A DNA stretch of 64,000 nt from an uncultured Lachnospiraceae bacterium. Its GTDB lineage: Bacteria > Bacillota > Clostridia > Lachnospirales > Lachnospiraceae. The translations under genes and the position numbers were made by a program. The notes beneath the pieces are model-generated. The model saw nothing but the letters and a program-made list of their open reading frames with translations, had not been told where the DNA came from and did no database searches. Of this stretch, positions 27,143 through 35,514 are shown one piece after another. The first letter of the stretch is position 1. Every line of letters begins with the position of its first letter. The stretch lies in assembly GCA_910576535.1 (NCBI GenBank), contig CAJTKK010000009.1, positions 1-64,000 of the forward strand, given 5' to 3'.

Positions 27143-27715
27143 TTAGGAGCCGCCCCTTATTTCTTCCAGCATCCCTTTGAATACTTGCACAATCATCCTG
27201 TTTATTTCTTCCGGGGTAAATATGCACATATTCGTTGCGCAAAGCGTCGCTATGCCATGGGTATAAATCCACAAGTGCCGGTATAACTGTTCCGCTTTCT
27301 TCTCGGATAAATGATATCCGTTCTGTACGGATAATAAAATATCTTTGTAATTATCGTCTATCATAGACAGGACATTGGCAACTTCGGGGGGTTGCTTTTG
27401 CTCTGACATAAAAAGCAACTGGAACAATTTGGGTTCCTGAATGGAAAAAAGGATATATTGCGTGCCTACGCCTTTAAATGCTAATTCTTGTTCTAAACCT
27501 TTCCTGACATATCCGGCATAAATTGATTTGGCCGATTTTTTCACTTCTTCCTGCACTTCTTCCATGTTTTGAAATACTGTGAAAATAGGCCTTGCAGAGC
27601 TGCCCAGCTTTGTGCCTAATGCCCTGGCGGACAAAGCCTCCATCCCGTTTTCCCTTACCATATCTAGCCCGGCTTGTATAATGCTGTCCCGTGTAAACTT
27701 TGCTTTTGGCGGCAT
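27143..27715 (-). CDS. TetR/AcrR-family regulator
   Basis: A 190-residue repressor with the N-terminal TetR helix-turn-helix (residues 8-55; DSIIQAGLDMVRENG, then ALSARALGTKLG) and a helical ligand domain of the type seen in WHG-like TetR proteins (YILFSIQEPKLFQLLF). GGAGGAGG precedes the ATG. It likely represses its own operon with the small membrane protein downstream, through the inverted repeat at 27760-27777. Ligand unknown. Confidence 0.88.
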   Translation of the reverse strand: MPPKAKFTRDSIIQAGLDMVRENGMEALSARALGTKLGSSARPIFTVFQNMEEVQEEVKKSAKSIYAGYVRKGLEQELAFKGVGTQYILFSIQEPKLFQLLFMSEQKQPPEVANVLSMIDDNYKDILLSVQNGYHLSEKKAEQLYRHLWIYTHGIATLCATNMCIFTPEEINRMIVQVFKGMLEEIRGGS

Positions 27716-27759
27716 AAAGCCTCCTCCTTATTTAAATCAACCGTTTTGCAACATATGTA

Positions 27760-27805
27760 TTAAAACTATTGTTTTAATTATATGCAAGAAAAATGCAGAT
27801 GTCAA
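27760..27805 (-). promoter_or_regulatory. Consensus promoter and operator of the TetR gene
   Basis: On the minus strand TTGACA (27800-27805), 17-base spacer and TATAAT (27777-27782): a perfect sigma-A promoter. TTAAAAC-TATT-GTTTTAA (27760-27777), a seven-base inverted repeat, abuts the -10 and covers the transcript start, an ideal place for TetR autorepression. Confidence 0.75.
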
Positions 27806-27885
27806 TAGGTTGAAAAGAAAAATACAAAGTACGTAAATAGAGAAAAGAGAGGAAAAAGTCATATTAAAATTTTTATTATTTCTTA

Positions 27886-27947
27886 TTGACAAAACAATAT
27901 TATATGCTGTATAGTATGAATCAAGAAAAGATAATATACGACGTATA
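27886..27947 (+). promoter_or_regulatory. Promoter and operator candidate of the PadR operon
   Basis: TTGACA (27886-27891), 18-base spacer, TATAGT (27910-27915). Downstream, TATACG-A-CGTATA (27935-27947) is a perfect six-base inverted repeat with one central base, of the type PadR repressors bind. It lies about 85 bases before the PadR ATG, so PadR probably controls its own operon. Confidence 0.7.
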
Positions 27948-28030
27948 ATATTATAAAAATAATAAATGAAAGCAGGGACATGGAGCAAAATGAACGGATA
28001 ATCACAAATTGCAGAAAAGGAGTAAAGTAT

Positions 28031-28357
28031 ATGGTATTTAATACGGGAGCAGCGCTGCTGGATGCAATTGTCCTGTCGGTGGTTGCTCAAGATAAGGAAG
28101 GAACTTATGGATATAAGATAACGCAGGAAGTAAGACAGGTTATTGAAGTGTCCGAATCTACCTTGTACCCGGTACTGCGCAGGCTTCAGAAAGACGAATG
28201 CCTGGAAGCTTATGATGTGGAATGTGCCGGAAGAAACAGAAGATACTACAAGGTGACGGAAAAAGGAAGAGTGCAGCTTGCATTATATAAAAGCGAATGG
28301 AAAAAATATTCTGCCAAGATAAGCGGAGTGTTCGAGGGAGGGATTATATATGAATAG
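28031..28357 (+). CDS. PadR-family transcriptional regulator
   Basis: A 108-residue winged-helix regulator: LLDAIVLSVVAQDKEGTYGY at the start, ESTLYPVLRRLQKDE as recognition helix and the wing RRYYKVTEKGR. AAGGAG precedes the ATG at 28031; an upstream in-frame ATG at 27980 lacks a ribosome binding site. It overlaps the following DUF1700 gene by eight bases. PadR-DUF1700 pairs are common in Firmicutes, where PadR represses membrane stress modules until an inducer appears. Confidence 0.9.
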   Translation: MVFNTGAALLDAIVLSVVAQDKEGTYGYKITQEVRQVIEVSESTLYPVLRRLQKDECLEAYDVECAGRNRRYYKVTEKGRVQLALYKSEWKKYSAKISGVFEGGIIYE

Positions 28358-29021
28358 GTTGGAATTTATGCAGCGGCTGGAAGCGCTTCTCTCAGATATT
28401 TCCCGGAGTGAAAGGGAGGAAGCGTTACAATATTACAATGATTATTTAAACGACGCCGGGGTGGAAAATGAGCAGGAAGTGTTAGATGCGATGGGGACGC
28501 CGGAACAATTAGCCAAGGTGATAAAAGAAGGGCTGGACGACAATGGAGGGCAAGGGGAATTTACGGAAACAGGTTATCATAATGAGGCTTATGAAGAAGA
28601 GGTGAAAAATGAGGTGGTAAAGAAAGAAGAGAAAAAACGTTTATCAGGCGGGATGATTGCATTGATTGTTATATTATGCATTTTGGCTATGCCAATGCTT
28701 GTGGCAGCGTTGTCCGGGATTTTCGGGGCTGGCGTAGGGATTCTTGGGGGTCTGTTAGGGCTTTTTGTAGGAACTGCAGCAATGGGGATTGCTCTCTTCG
28801 TAGTTGCCCTGCTCCTGATCGGATTTGGGATAGGGGAATTATTTGTTCTCCCATTAGTGGGGGTTTGCCTGATTGGGGCGGGGATACTGGTAGCAGGACT
28901 GTCCATGTTTTTCATATGGATTACTGTATGGCTGTGGGGGACGGCGTTCCCTTGGATCATAAGGACAGTGGTAAACTTCTTTAGCCGGATCCTGCATGGG
29001 AAGAAAGGAGAAGCGGCATGA
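28350..29021 (+). CDS. DUF1700 (HAAS domain) membrane protein
   Basis: A 223-residue protein. The N-terminal DUF1700 helices (residues 1-60; FMQRLEALLSDI, then EEALQYYNDYLNDAG, then LGTPEQLA-like MGTPEQLAKVI) are followed by an acidic linker and four glycine-rich membrane helices (about 93-210). The domain is proposed to link PadR-type regulators to sensor partners. GAGGGAGGG precedes the ATG. It overlaps the next gene by four bases (ATGA). Confidence 0.87.
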   Translation: MNRLEFMQRLEALLSDISRSEREEALQYYNDYLNDAGVENEQEVLDAMGTPEQLAKVIKEGLDDNGGQGEFTETGYHNEAYEEEVKNEVVKKEEKKRLSGGMIALIVILCILAMPMLVAALSGIFGAGVGILGGLLGLFVGTAAMGIALFVVALLLIGFGIGELFVLPLVGVCLIGAGILVAGLSMFFIWITVWLWGTAFPWIIRTVVNFFSRILHGKKGEAA

Positions 29022-30124
29022 AAAAATTTACAAAAATATGTTTGGTGACTTCGCTTGTGCTTATTCTGACAGGGGGCATTGTCTGCATCATAGGGGCAGC
29101 AGGCGGAGGATGGCAGATGATGAATGAAATGGACAGGGGAAGCGGCGTCTGGAGGTTTGTACGCAGGCTGGAAAATAGTTATATGCTAAACTGGATAGAC
29201 GATATGGATGTAGCGGAGGATATCAGGGAAGAAATAATAGACGTAAAAAACGAGGTGGCAGAGGAAGTGGGGGATGCCTGGGAAGACGTTTGGGATGATA
29301 TGGATGATACCTGGGATGAAGCTTGGGAGAGCGCGGAAGACGCCGAAAGGAACGCTTCGCAGATGAGAAAGGAGATGGAAGATGCCGGTAATGATATATC
29401 CGGAATTGAGCAGGAGTTCCGGTCAAAGGTTCCTGATGGGGATGCGGATATAGGGATTGACGCATCGCGGATAAAAGAAATGAAGATTGATATCGGAGGC
29501 GCGGCTCTTTGCTTTATGGAATCGGAGAACGATAACTTTGGGCTGAAAATAGACGGCAATGGGGATTATAGATATTATGAATCCAAAGGGGTGTTTTATC
29601 TTGAGGGCGGGAAAAAACATTTGACAGACAACCATGAAAAAGTATATCTTTATCTTCCGGCAGGAAAGAAGTTTGATGAAGTGGAGATTAATGTAGGAGG
29701 GGGATGGCTATCCGTTGGGGAACTGGATGCCCGCGAAGTGGATTTGACTGTCGGGGCCGGCATGATGACATCCGGCAGGATAAGCTGCCAGAGCCTGGAT
29801 GTGGAGGTCGGCGCAGGAGAGGTATTCTTAGAGGGGATAGAGGCGGATAAGATAGATCTTGAAGTCGGTATGGGGACGGCATATATAAAAGGGAAAATTG
29901 GAAAAGAAATTGATGCATCGTGCGGAATGGGCATGATTATGGCTGATCTGGACAATGCGGAGACCGATTTCAACTACGAAATTGAATGTGAAGCAGGAGG
30001 CATTACTTTAGGTGATAAGAAATATAGCGCCTTTGCAGATGATATCCGCGTAGATAATGGGGCGCCGGGAAAATGTTCCCTGGAATGTTCCATGGGCAGC
30101 ATTGATGTGGTTTTTTCAAAATAA
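29018..30124 (+). CDS. DUF4097 beta-repeat surface protein
   Basis: A 368-residue protein with an N-terminal membrane anchor or signal (about residues 7-29), an acidic, Trp/Asp-rich segment probably forming helix or coiled coil (about 60-140), then a beta-repeat DUF4097 domain (about 150-368) with recurring Gly-x-Gly turns (VGGGWLSVG, VGAGMMTSG, VGAGEVFLEG, VGMGTAYIKG, CGMGMIMAD). Such right-handed beta folds occur in LiaX-like envelope-stress proteins. It is translated with the DUF1700 gene. Its C-terminal domain is probably outside the membrane (inference). Confidence 0.85.
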   Translation: MKKFTKICLVTSLVLILTGGIVCIIGAAGGGWQMMNEMDRGSGVWRFVRRLENSYMLNWIDDMDVAEDIREEIIDVKNEVAEEVGDAWEDVWDDMDDTWDEAWESAEDAERNASQMRKEMEDAGNDISGIEQEFRSKVPDGDADIGIDASRIKEMKIDIGGAALCFMESENDNFGLKIDGNGDYRYYESKGVFYLEGGKKHLTDNHEKVYLYLPAGKKFDEVEINVGGGWLSVGELDAREVDLTVGAGMMTSGRISCQSLDVEVGAGEVFLEGIEADKIDLEVGMGTAYIKGKIGKEIDASCGMGMIMADLDNAETDFNYEIECEAGGITLGDKKYSAFADDIRVDNGAPGKCSLECSMGSIDVVFSK

Positions 30125-30207
30125 ATTCAGCAGATGAGACAGTTTCAGGGAAAAATATGGAAAAATGGTTTTAAATCAACAAAACAATAGAAGAGAAGAA
30201 AGGACGA

Positions 30208-30411
30208 ATGGATATGGAAGGAAATTATAAAAAATTAACAAGGTCAAGAGTAAGCAGGATGATATGCGGAGTCTGCGGGGGAATCGGGGAATATGTGGGG
30301 ATTGACCCTACGCTGGTAAGGATTATTTGGGTGGTTCTTAGCATCGCAGGATGGGGAACGGGCCTGGTAGCCTACCTGATAGCGGCAATCATTATCCCAG
30401 AGGAACAATAA
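30208..30411 (+). CDS. PspC-domain membrane protein
   Basis: A 67-residue protein made of one PspC domain: KLTRSRVSRMICGVCGGIGEYVG, then DPTLVRIIWVV and a second hydrophobic helix ending IIIPEEQ. PspC proteins sense or resist membrane damage. A second ATG two codons in (30214) has better spacing from AGGA, so the true start may be there. It closes the PadR-DUF1700-DUF4097 module and precedes a strong terminator. Confidence 0.9.
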   Translation: MDMEGNYKKLTRSRVSRMICGVCGGIGEYVGIDPTLVRIIWVVLSIAGWGTGLVAYLIAAIIIPEEQ

Positions 30412-30448
30412 GGGGATGGCGGTTCCCCGGACAGAAGTAAAAATGGAC

Positions 30449-30503
30449 AGCGGATCAAAAAAGGCAGGGCTGGTTTTCCGGCTCTGCCTTTTTTTGATCC
30501 GCT
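30449..30503. terminator. Bidirectional terminator after the PspC gene
   Basis: A long near-perfect inverted repeat: AGCGGATC, six As and GGCAG pair with CTGCC, seven Ts and GATCCGCT. The T-run (and the A-run in the other arm) makes it effective in both directions. It takes up the middle of the 309-base gap 30412-30720. Confidence 0.85.
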
Positions 30504-30577
30504 TTGTTTTTTCAGGCGGCGTATGAAACTGCCCGGGGATTCATTCTATGAAACCCGCCGGGTACACGCCCTGCAAA

Positions 30578-30606
30578 TTGCATTTTTGTATTGATTTCAG
30601 TATAAT
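30578..30606 (+). promoter_or_regulatory. Promoter for the CxxC protein and two-component operon
   Basis: TTGCAT (30578-30583), exactly 17 bases, TATAAT (30601-30606). It would drive the small CxxC gene at 30721 and the two-component genes behind it. Confidence 0.7.
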
Positions 30607-30720
30607 GAGGATATTTGGAGGGTGTCTTGCCATGCTTGCCGTAAAGAGCAGGTAATTTGTCTTGCAGAAGGCGGCAAAGATAACAGGGGCGGCAGGGCGG
30701 GAAACGGAGGAGAGAGCGGA

Positions 30721-30942
30721 ATGTTTGGGAAAAAGAAAAAGAATAATATGAATATCGTAGAATTTGACCGGGAGAATCAGAAGCCGGTTCTGCGGTGCAG
30801 CATCTGCAATGGAGAACAGGTGGCCGGATTGAAAGACGTCCGTACCGGGAGATTCCAGGAGGTTATGGTAATACGCAGCAGTCAGGATCTGGAAGAGTTC
30901 CGGCAGGCGTATGGGCTGGGCGATGTGCCGAAGGAATATTAA
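30721..30942 (+). CDS. Small CxxC protein, function unknown
   Basis: A 73-residue protein. It starts Met-Phe-Gly followed by four lysines, and carries one LRCSICNGEQ motif (a CxxC that could bind zinc or be redox-active), followed by a short alpha/beta region ending in LGDVPKEY. GGAGGA precedes the ATG; an upstream in-frame start at 30622 has no ribosome binding site. It lies first in the operon with a response regulator and kinase, 37 bases upstream. I do not recognise a named family. Confidence 0.65.
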   Translation: MFGKKKKNNMNIVEFDRENQKPVLRCSICNGEQVAGLKDVRTGRFQEVMVIRSSQDLEEFRQAYGLGDVPKEY

Positions 30943-30979
30943 GAGGCGGGGAAAGGGCTAAGAAGGAGGCAGGAGAAAG

Positions 30980-31672
30980 ATGGCAATTCTTTTAGTGGAG
31001 GATGACTTGGAAATCTGCACGATGCTGAAAGATTATCTGAAAACGGAAAACTTTGAGGTGACGGCGGTGCATGACGGCAGGGAGGCTTGCAGGAGATTCC
31101 GGGAATCTGATTGGGATCTTGTGCTGCTGGATTTGATGATCCCGGTGATGGGTGGAATGGACGTGCTGCAGTTTATCAGGAAAGAAAGCGTGGTTCCGGT
31201 GATTATTATTTCAGCCAGGGATACGGAGACGGATAAGACGCTGGGACTTGGATTAGGGGCGGATGATTATATTACCAAGCCCTTTTCCGTGACAGAGGTC
31301 TTAGCGCGGATTAAGGCGAATATCCGCAGGGCGACCCAATATGGCATACCGGCAGCGGCAGAAGACGAGATATTAAAAGCTGGGGAAATCGTTATGGATT
31401 TATCGGATTATACGGTGACAAAAGCAGGGATGAAAATTGATCTGACGGCAAAAGAATTCGATATCCTGAAATTGCTTATGAAAAACCCGAAAAAAGTCTA
31501 TACCAAGGAGCAGATCTATTCCCTTGTATGGAACGATGCTTATTTTGGGGATGAAAATGCAGTAAATGTACATATCAGCAGATTGAGGAATAAGCTGGAA
31601 GACGATGCCAGGAAACCGGAATATATAATGACGGTTTGGGGAATCGGATATAAATTAGGAGGAGCAGGATGA
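30980..31672 (+). CDS. OmpR-family response regulator
   Basis: A 230-residue regulator: receiver domain with acidic pocket (VEDD), phospho-acceptor Asp51 (LLDLMIP) and Lys (TKPFS), then a winged-helix DNA-binding domain (about residues 130-228; ltakEFdILKLLM and VNVHISRLRNKLE). AGGAGG precedes the ATG. It overlaps its kinase gene by four bases. It may control the Bcr-like ABC exporter downstream (inference from order). Confidence 0.93.
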   Translation: MAILLVEDDLEICTMLKDYLKTENFEVTAVHDGREACRRFRESDWDLVLLDLMIPVMGGMDVLQFIRKESVVPVIIISARDTETDKTLGLGLGADDYITKPFSVTEVLARIKANIRRATQYGIPAAAEDEILKAGEIVMDLSDYTVTKAGMKIDLTAKEFDILKLLMKNPKKVYTKEQIYSLVWNDAYFGDENAVNVHISRLRNKLEDDARKPEYIMTVWGIGYKLGGAG

Positions 31673-32610
31673 ATGGGCAGGCAGTAATTTTTTTCCTTCT
31701 TTTTTGTATTGGGGTTCTTATACTGGTGATCTGCGGGCAATGGGCGTTTTTCCGGGCGGGAACGCGTAAAAAAATATCCGGGATGACAGGGGAACTGAAA
31801 AAAATACTGGATGAAGACAGGGATTCTTATCTTATGGTCTTTACGGATCAGAAGGAGCTTATGGGGCTGGCGGCGCAGATTAACCGGCTTTTAGAAAAAC
31901 ATTTGAAGACAAAGGCGGATTTCAACCGTTCGGAAATCGCTTCCAAAAGGATGCTGTCCAATATTTCGCATGATATTAAAACGCCTATGACAGTAGTGCT
32001 TGGTTATCTGGAAATTATGCGGCTGCAGGGAGGCGGTGACGTTGTAATGGTGGAAAAAGCGGAACAGAAAGCGCAGCATGTGATGGAACTGATCAATGAG
32101 TTTTTCACATTGGCGAAGCTGGAAGCAGGGGATATGGACCTGAAATTGTCGAAACTGGATATGGGCAGTGTCTGCCGGGAAACGGCAGTGGGGTTTTATG
32201 AGATACTCACAGAAAAAGATTTCCAGGTGGAAATAGCGCTTCCGGAGGAGGCTGTTTTTGTGCAGGGGGATCCGGAGGCTTTGCAGCGTATTTTATTGAA
32301 TTTGATTTCCAATGCCATCCGGTACGGATGGGAAGGGGGATATTTGGGGATTACCCTGCGGGAAGAGGAAAAGGCAGTATATGTGGATATCATGGACAAA
32401 GGAAAGGGGATTGAAAAAGAGTTTGCGGAAAATGTGTTTGAACGTCTCTTTACGATGGATGATTCCAGGAGCCGCAAAGTGCAAGGGAACGGGCTGGGGC
32501 TGACGATTGCCAGGAACCTGGCTTTGCAGATGGGCGGGGATATTCTTTTGGAAAGCATCCCCTATGAAAGAACAACGTTTACATTGCGGCTGAGGAAATA
32601 CATGCAATGA
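31669..32610 (+). CDS. Sensor histidine kinase (short-sensor type)
   Basis: A 313-residue kinase with one N-terminal membrane helix (about residues 5-27) and almost no extracellular domain, then a dimerisation domain with His101 (SNISHDIKTPM) and an ATPase domain with N, G1 and G2 boxes (NLISNAIRYG, DKGKGI, NGLGLTIAR). Kinases of this small type often sense antimicrobial peptides with the help of a nearby ABC transporter, which fits the neighbours. Confidence 0.92.
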   Translation: MNGQAVIFFLLFCIGVLILVICGQWAFFRAGTRKKISGMTGELKKILDEDRDSYLMVFTDQKELMGLAAQINRLLEKHLKTKADFNRSEIASKRMLSNISHDIKTPMTVVLGYLEIMRLQGGGDVVMVEKAEQKAQHVMELINEFFTLAKLEAGDMDLKLSKLDMGSVCRETAVGFYEILTEKDFQVEIALPEEAVFVQGDPEALQRILLNLISNAIRYGWEGGYLGITLREEEKAVYVDIMDKGKGIEKEFAENVFERLFTMDDSRSRKVQGNGLGLTIARNLALQMGGDILLESIPYERTTFTLRLRKYMQ

Positions 32611-32670
32611 CCTGGATGCCGGAAGGCTTTGCGCTATCAAAGCGCCCGATGGCAGACAGGTCATTTTTTG
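32606..32670 (+). terminator. Terminator of the two-component operon
   Basis: AATGACCTG (overlapping the kinase stop) pairs with CAGGTCATT, followed by TTTT and G; an inner stem GCGC-loop-GCGC strengthens it. Confidence 0.8.
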
Positions 32671-32853
32671 TATGATAGGATCCGGGCATAAAAAGCCCCA
32701 TGTTCTAATAAAATCCGGGTACCGAAAGAAATTCGTAAGATTTTGTCAAGAGTTTTGAAAATATGGATTGGTAGAATAGTGACAGTAAAGAAAAGGGACA
32801 AACGGTTACGCAAAAGAAGCGCCGTAAGGCGTTGTTAAGAAAGGAGATACGAG

Positions 32854-33783
32854 ATGCCATACATCATACAGACAAACCATCTTATGAAGAAGATAGGGGG
32901 CAAAGAGATTGTAAAAGATGTAAGCCTGCACGTGAAAAAGGGGGAAATTTACGGGTTTTTGGGGATGAATGGGGCGGGTAAAACGAGCATAATGAAGATG
33001 ATTACCAACCTTTGGAAGCCGACGGGGGGGAACATTGAACTGTTTGGGGAAGCATTAACGCCTAAGTCTTATGAACTGCTTAAAAGGATGGGGAGCATAA
33101 TAGAGTTCCCTTGCTTTTACGAACGGATGACCGGAAGGGAGAACTTGGAACTGCACTGTGAGTATATGGGTTATTACAGCCCGGGCAGCGTGGATCATGT
33201 TCTGGAAATGCTGGATTTGGCAGCGGATGCCGGCAGGCCGGTAAAAGGATATTCGCTGGGGATGAAAGAGCGTCTGGGAATTGCAAGGGCGGTTCTTTGC
33301 AGGCCGGAACTCCTTATTCTGGACGAACCGACGAACGGGCTGGATCCGGCAGGCATGAAGCAGATCCGTAACCTGTTAAAAAGCTTATGCCAGGAATACG
33401 GGATTACCGTTATGATTTCCAGCCATATTCTTTCGGAAATAGAAAGCATCGCCGATACGGTAGGAATTATACATCATGGTAAAATGAAGGAAGAAATCAG
33501 CATGAGGGCGGTGGAAGAAATGAACCTGGCCTATATTGAACTGAGCGTGGCGGACGTAAAAAGGGCGGCGTTTGTTTTAAGCGATAAATGCGGGTTTCAT
33601 AATTTTAAAATGATAGAGGATAACATAATCCGGATCTACGACAAAGGAGCGACAGTGCAGGATTTGTCCAGGACATTGGCTTTGCATCAGGTGGATATCA
33701 TAGCGGTTGGGAGAAAAGCGGAGACTTTAGAGGATTATTTTCTAAAAATGACGACGGAGGAAGATGAAAGATGTGGAAATTAA
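32854..33783 (+). CDS. ABC exporter ATP-binding protein (BcrA-like)
   Basis: A 309-residue ABC ATPase of the bacitracin/lantibiotic export type. Walker A GMNGAGKT (37-44), Q-loop, signature (YSLGMKERL), Walker B (LLILDEPTNGLDP) and H-loop (SSHIL) are all present; a C-terminal 90-residue regulatory tail follows. AAGGAG precedes the ATG. It overlaps the permease gene by 13 bases. No clear -35/-10 pair was found in the 180-base gap upstream. Confidence 0.92.
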   Translation: MPYIIQTNHLMKKIGGKEIVKDVSLHVKKGEIYGFLGMNGAGKTSIMKMITNLWKPTGGNIELFGEALTPKSYELLKRMGSIIEFPCFYERMTGRENLELHCEYMGYYSPGSVDHVLEMLDLAADAGRPVKGYSLGMKERLGIARAVLCRPELLILDEPTNGLDPAGMKQIRNLLKSLCQEYGITVMISSHILSEIESIADTVGIIHHGKMKEEISMRAVEEMNLAYIELSVADVKRAAFVLSDKCGFHNFKMIEDNIIRIYDKGATVQDLSRTLALHQVDIIAVGRKAETLEDYFLKMTTEEDERCGN

Positions 33784-34475
33784 TGAAATTGGAATGGAAG
33801 AAAAATAATTTAAAAAAATATATCTTTAAGGCAACCGTGATGACTATTATACTTTTTCTTATGTTGCTTATGACATCCGGGGAGCTGGACAACCAGGAGA
33901 CGGTGGAGGCTTATGGGCAAAGCATGGTGTATGCAGCGGTGAAAATGTTTTCTGATATATGTTTTATCCTCTGCACCGCGGTGATGCTGGCTTCTGTCAT
34001 CATTGGCGCATACCGGGATAAAACAATGGATTTGATGTTTTCTTATCCGATGAAAAGACAGAAAATATTGCTTTCCCAGATGTTGGTTGTGTGGATCTTC
34101 AATGTTACCGCTTTGATTTTATGCAAACTGCTGATTTATGGAGGCTTTTTCCTGGCAGGCTTTTGGGCTGATATTACGCTGCAGGGCATTACGTCCGGGG
34201 AAATCTTTGGCGAGGCGGCTTTCTGGCTGGAACTTGTCATGGATTCGGCGGCCATGGTAAGCATCAGCTATACAGTATTGTTTATAGGTATGCGGATGAA
34301 GTCCTCCAAAGCAGCCATTCTGGCGTCTCTTGCAGTGATCGTGTTGACCCAGGGGAATATCGGTTCCTATACTTTCATCAATAATATCCCTTTTTATCTG
34401 TTCTTGATGGTTTTGGCTGTCATCGCCGTCTTCCTTTGCATCTACAAGATAGAAGAGAAAGATGTGGATTCATGA
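33771..34475 (+). CDS. ABC-2 type exporter permease
   Basis: A 234-residue membrane subunit with six predicted helices, partner of the BcrA-like ATPase. The start MWKLMKLEWKKNNLKKY and the cytoplasmic loop YRDKTMDLMFSYPMKRQKIL are typical of this family. The complex probably removes peptide antibiotics or lipids from the membrane. Its stop is three bases from the 3' end of the convergent ECF gene, with no terminator between. Confidence 0.85.
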   Translation: MWKLMKLEWKKNNLKKYIFKATVMTIILFLMLLMTSGELDNQETVEAYGQSMVYAAVKMFSDICFILCTAVMLASVIIGAYRDKTMDLMFSYPMKRQKILLSQMLVVWIFNVTALILCKLLIYGGFFLAGFWADITLQGITSGEIFGEAAFWLELVMDSAAMVSISYTVLFIGMRMKSSKAAILASLAVIVLTQGNIGSYTFINNIPFYLFLMVLAVIAVFLCIYKIEEKDVDS

Positions 34476-34478
34476 GCG

Positions 34479-35057
34479 TCAGCCGATCATAAAGAACCCT
34501 GATTTCTTCAATGCAGGGCGCAGAGCCATGTAGACTGCAGTGGAAGCAATGGAGGAAGCGACGGCGTTGATGGAGGTGGAAGCGATGTTCCACGCAAGGG
34601 CAAGTTCAGCAGCCGGTTTCCCAAGGATGGCAAGTTTATAAAAGTAACCGGCCAGAGGATCGAAAATGGCATTGAACAGTAGCCCCCCGATGGCGGCGGC
34701 AAGTACCCATCTCCACACTTTCTGATCCTCCGTTTCCGTGGTGATATGACCAAGTTGATGCGCAATAAACCCGGTAATCAGGCCGATACAGAACTTGAGC
34801 AGGAAAGTCTTCGGGGCATAAACGATGTAGACCGGGTCGAAAAGGTCGCCGATGGTCATTCCGATGGCTCCGCCTAAGCCTCCATAGAAGCCTCCAAGAA
34901 GCAAAGCGCCTAATACGCAGACAGCATTCCCCAGATGAATGGAGGTAGCGTCCCCTCCGGGAAGGGTAATTTTGATTTGCAGGAAAGTAAATACGACATA
35001 GGAAAGCGCCGCTATGACGCCGGTAAAAATAATCTTTCGGATCGGTTCGTTTTTCAT
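34479..35057 (-). CDS. ECF transporter S component (vitamin uptake)
   Basis: A 192-residue membrane protein, about six helices, of the substrate-binding S component type of energy-coupling-factor importers: IIFTGVIAALSYVVFTF at the start, then IHLGNAVCVLGALLLGGFYG and IGDLFDPVYIVYAPKTFLLK. It would dock with a shared EcfA/A'/T module encoded elsewhere. The start at 35057 has GAGGAG upstream; a longer frame is rejected. The ligand is not identifiable and no riboswitch was recognised upstream. Confidence 0.82.
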   Translation of the reverse strand: MKNEPIRKIIFTGVIAALSYVVFTFLQIKITLPGGDATSIHLGNAVCVLGALLLGGFYGGLGGAIGMTIGDLFDPVYIVYAPKTFLLKFCIGLITGFIAHQLGHITTETEDQKVWRWVLAAAIGGLLFNAIFDPLAGYFYKLAILGKPAAELALAWNIASTSINAVASSIASTAVYMALRPALKKSGFFMIG

Positions 35058-35411
35058 AATTCTCCTCATTTCTGCACAGTTATGCGCGGGGCAAAAGCGG
35101 CATGGCCGGAATTTTTTGAACGCGGGAATGCATAGAATGCGTATCTGCCCCATCCTTTTCTTTGTGTTCAGCCACAAGTATAGCACATAAGGAGGAAAAA
35201 ATGCAGACCGATAAAAATTTTTTATTTCAGGGTCATGACGGTTATGCAGCCCGGGGAATGCTGCGCCCGGCCGGTTTATCTTACATCGTGTTTTGGATGG
35301 GATAATAGGAAGAGGAACCGGAACGGCAAACAGGCTTCCATCAGGAAATGACAGCTCCCATCATAAGGCGGCAGAAAATCAAGGGACAGGCAGGGGGAGG
35401 GAAGTTAGAGG
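35058..35411. other. Gap between ECF gene and oxidoreductase: no gene seen
   Basis: This gap separates divergent genes. It contains a GC-rich imperfect hairpin near 35245-35275 (GCAGCCCGGG paired loosely with GCGCCCGG), which I compared with vitamin riboswitches because of the ECF gene; it lacks their conserved cores. A short GCGC-ATAACT-GTGC hairpin lies close to the ECF ribosome binding site. Confidence 0.4.
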
Positions 35412-35440
35412 TTGTAACAAAGGGGGAATACGGATATAAT
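35412..35440 (+). promoter_or_regulatory. Promoter for the Gfo/Idh gene
   Basis: TTGTAA (35412-35417), 17-base spacer, TATAAT (35435-35440), 74 bases before the ATG. Confidence 0.65.
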
Positions 35441-35514
35441 AAAAATAGTTTTCGGGAAGAACCGGAAGAAGGATAATGTTTGGCCGCAGGAACGGCTGGA
35501 AAAGGAGACGGGAA

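Noticed and set aside
35220..35300. Possible vitamin riboswitch upstream of the ECF S component
   Set aside because: A GC-rich hairpin is present, but conserved cores of TPP, cobalamin, FMN and preQ1 riboswitches are missing on both strands.
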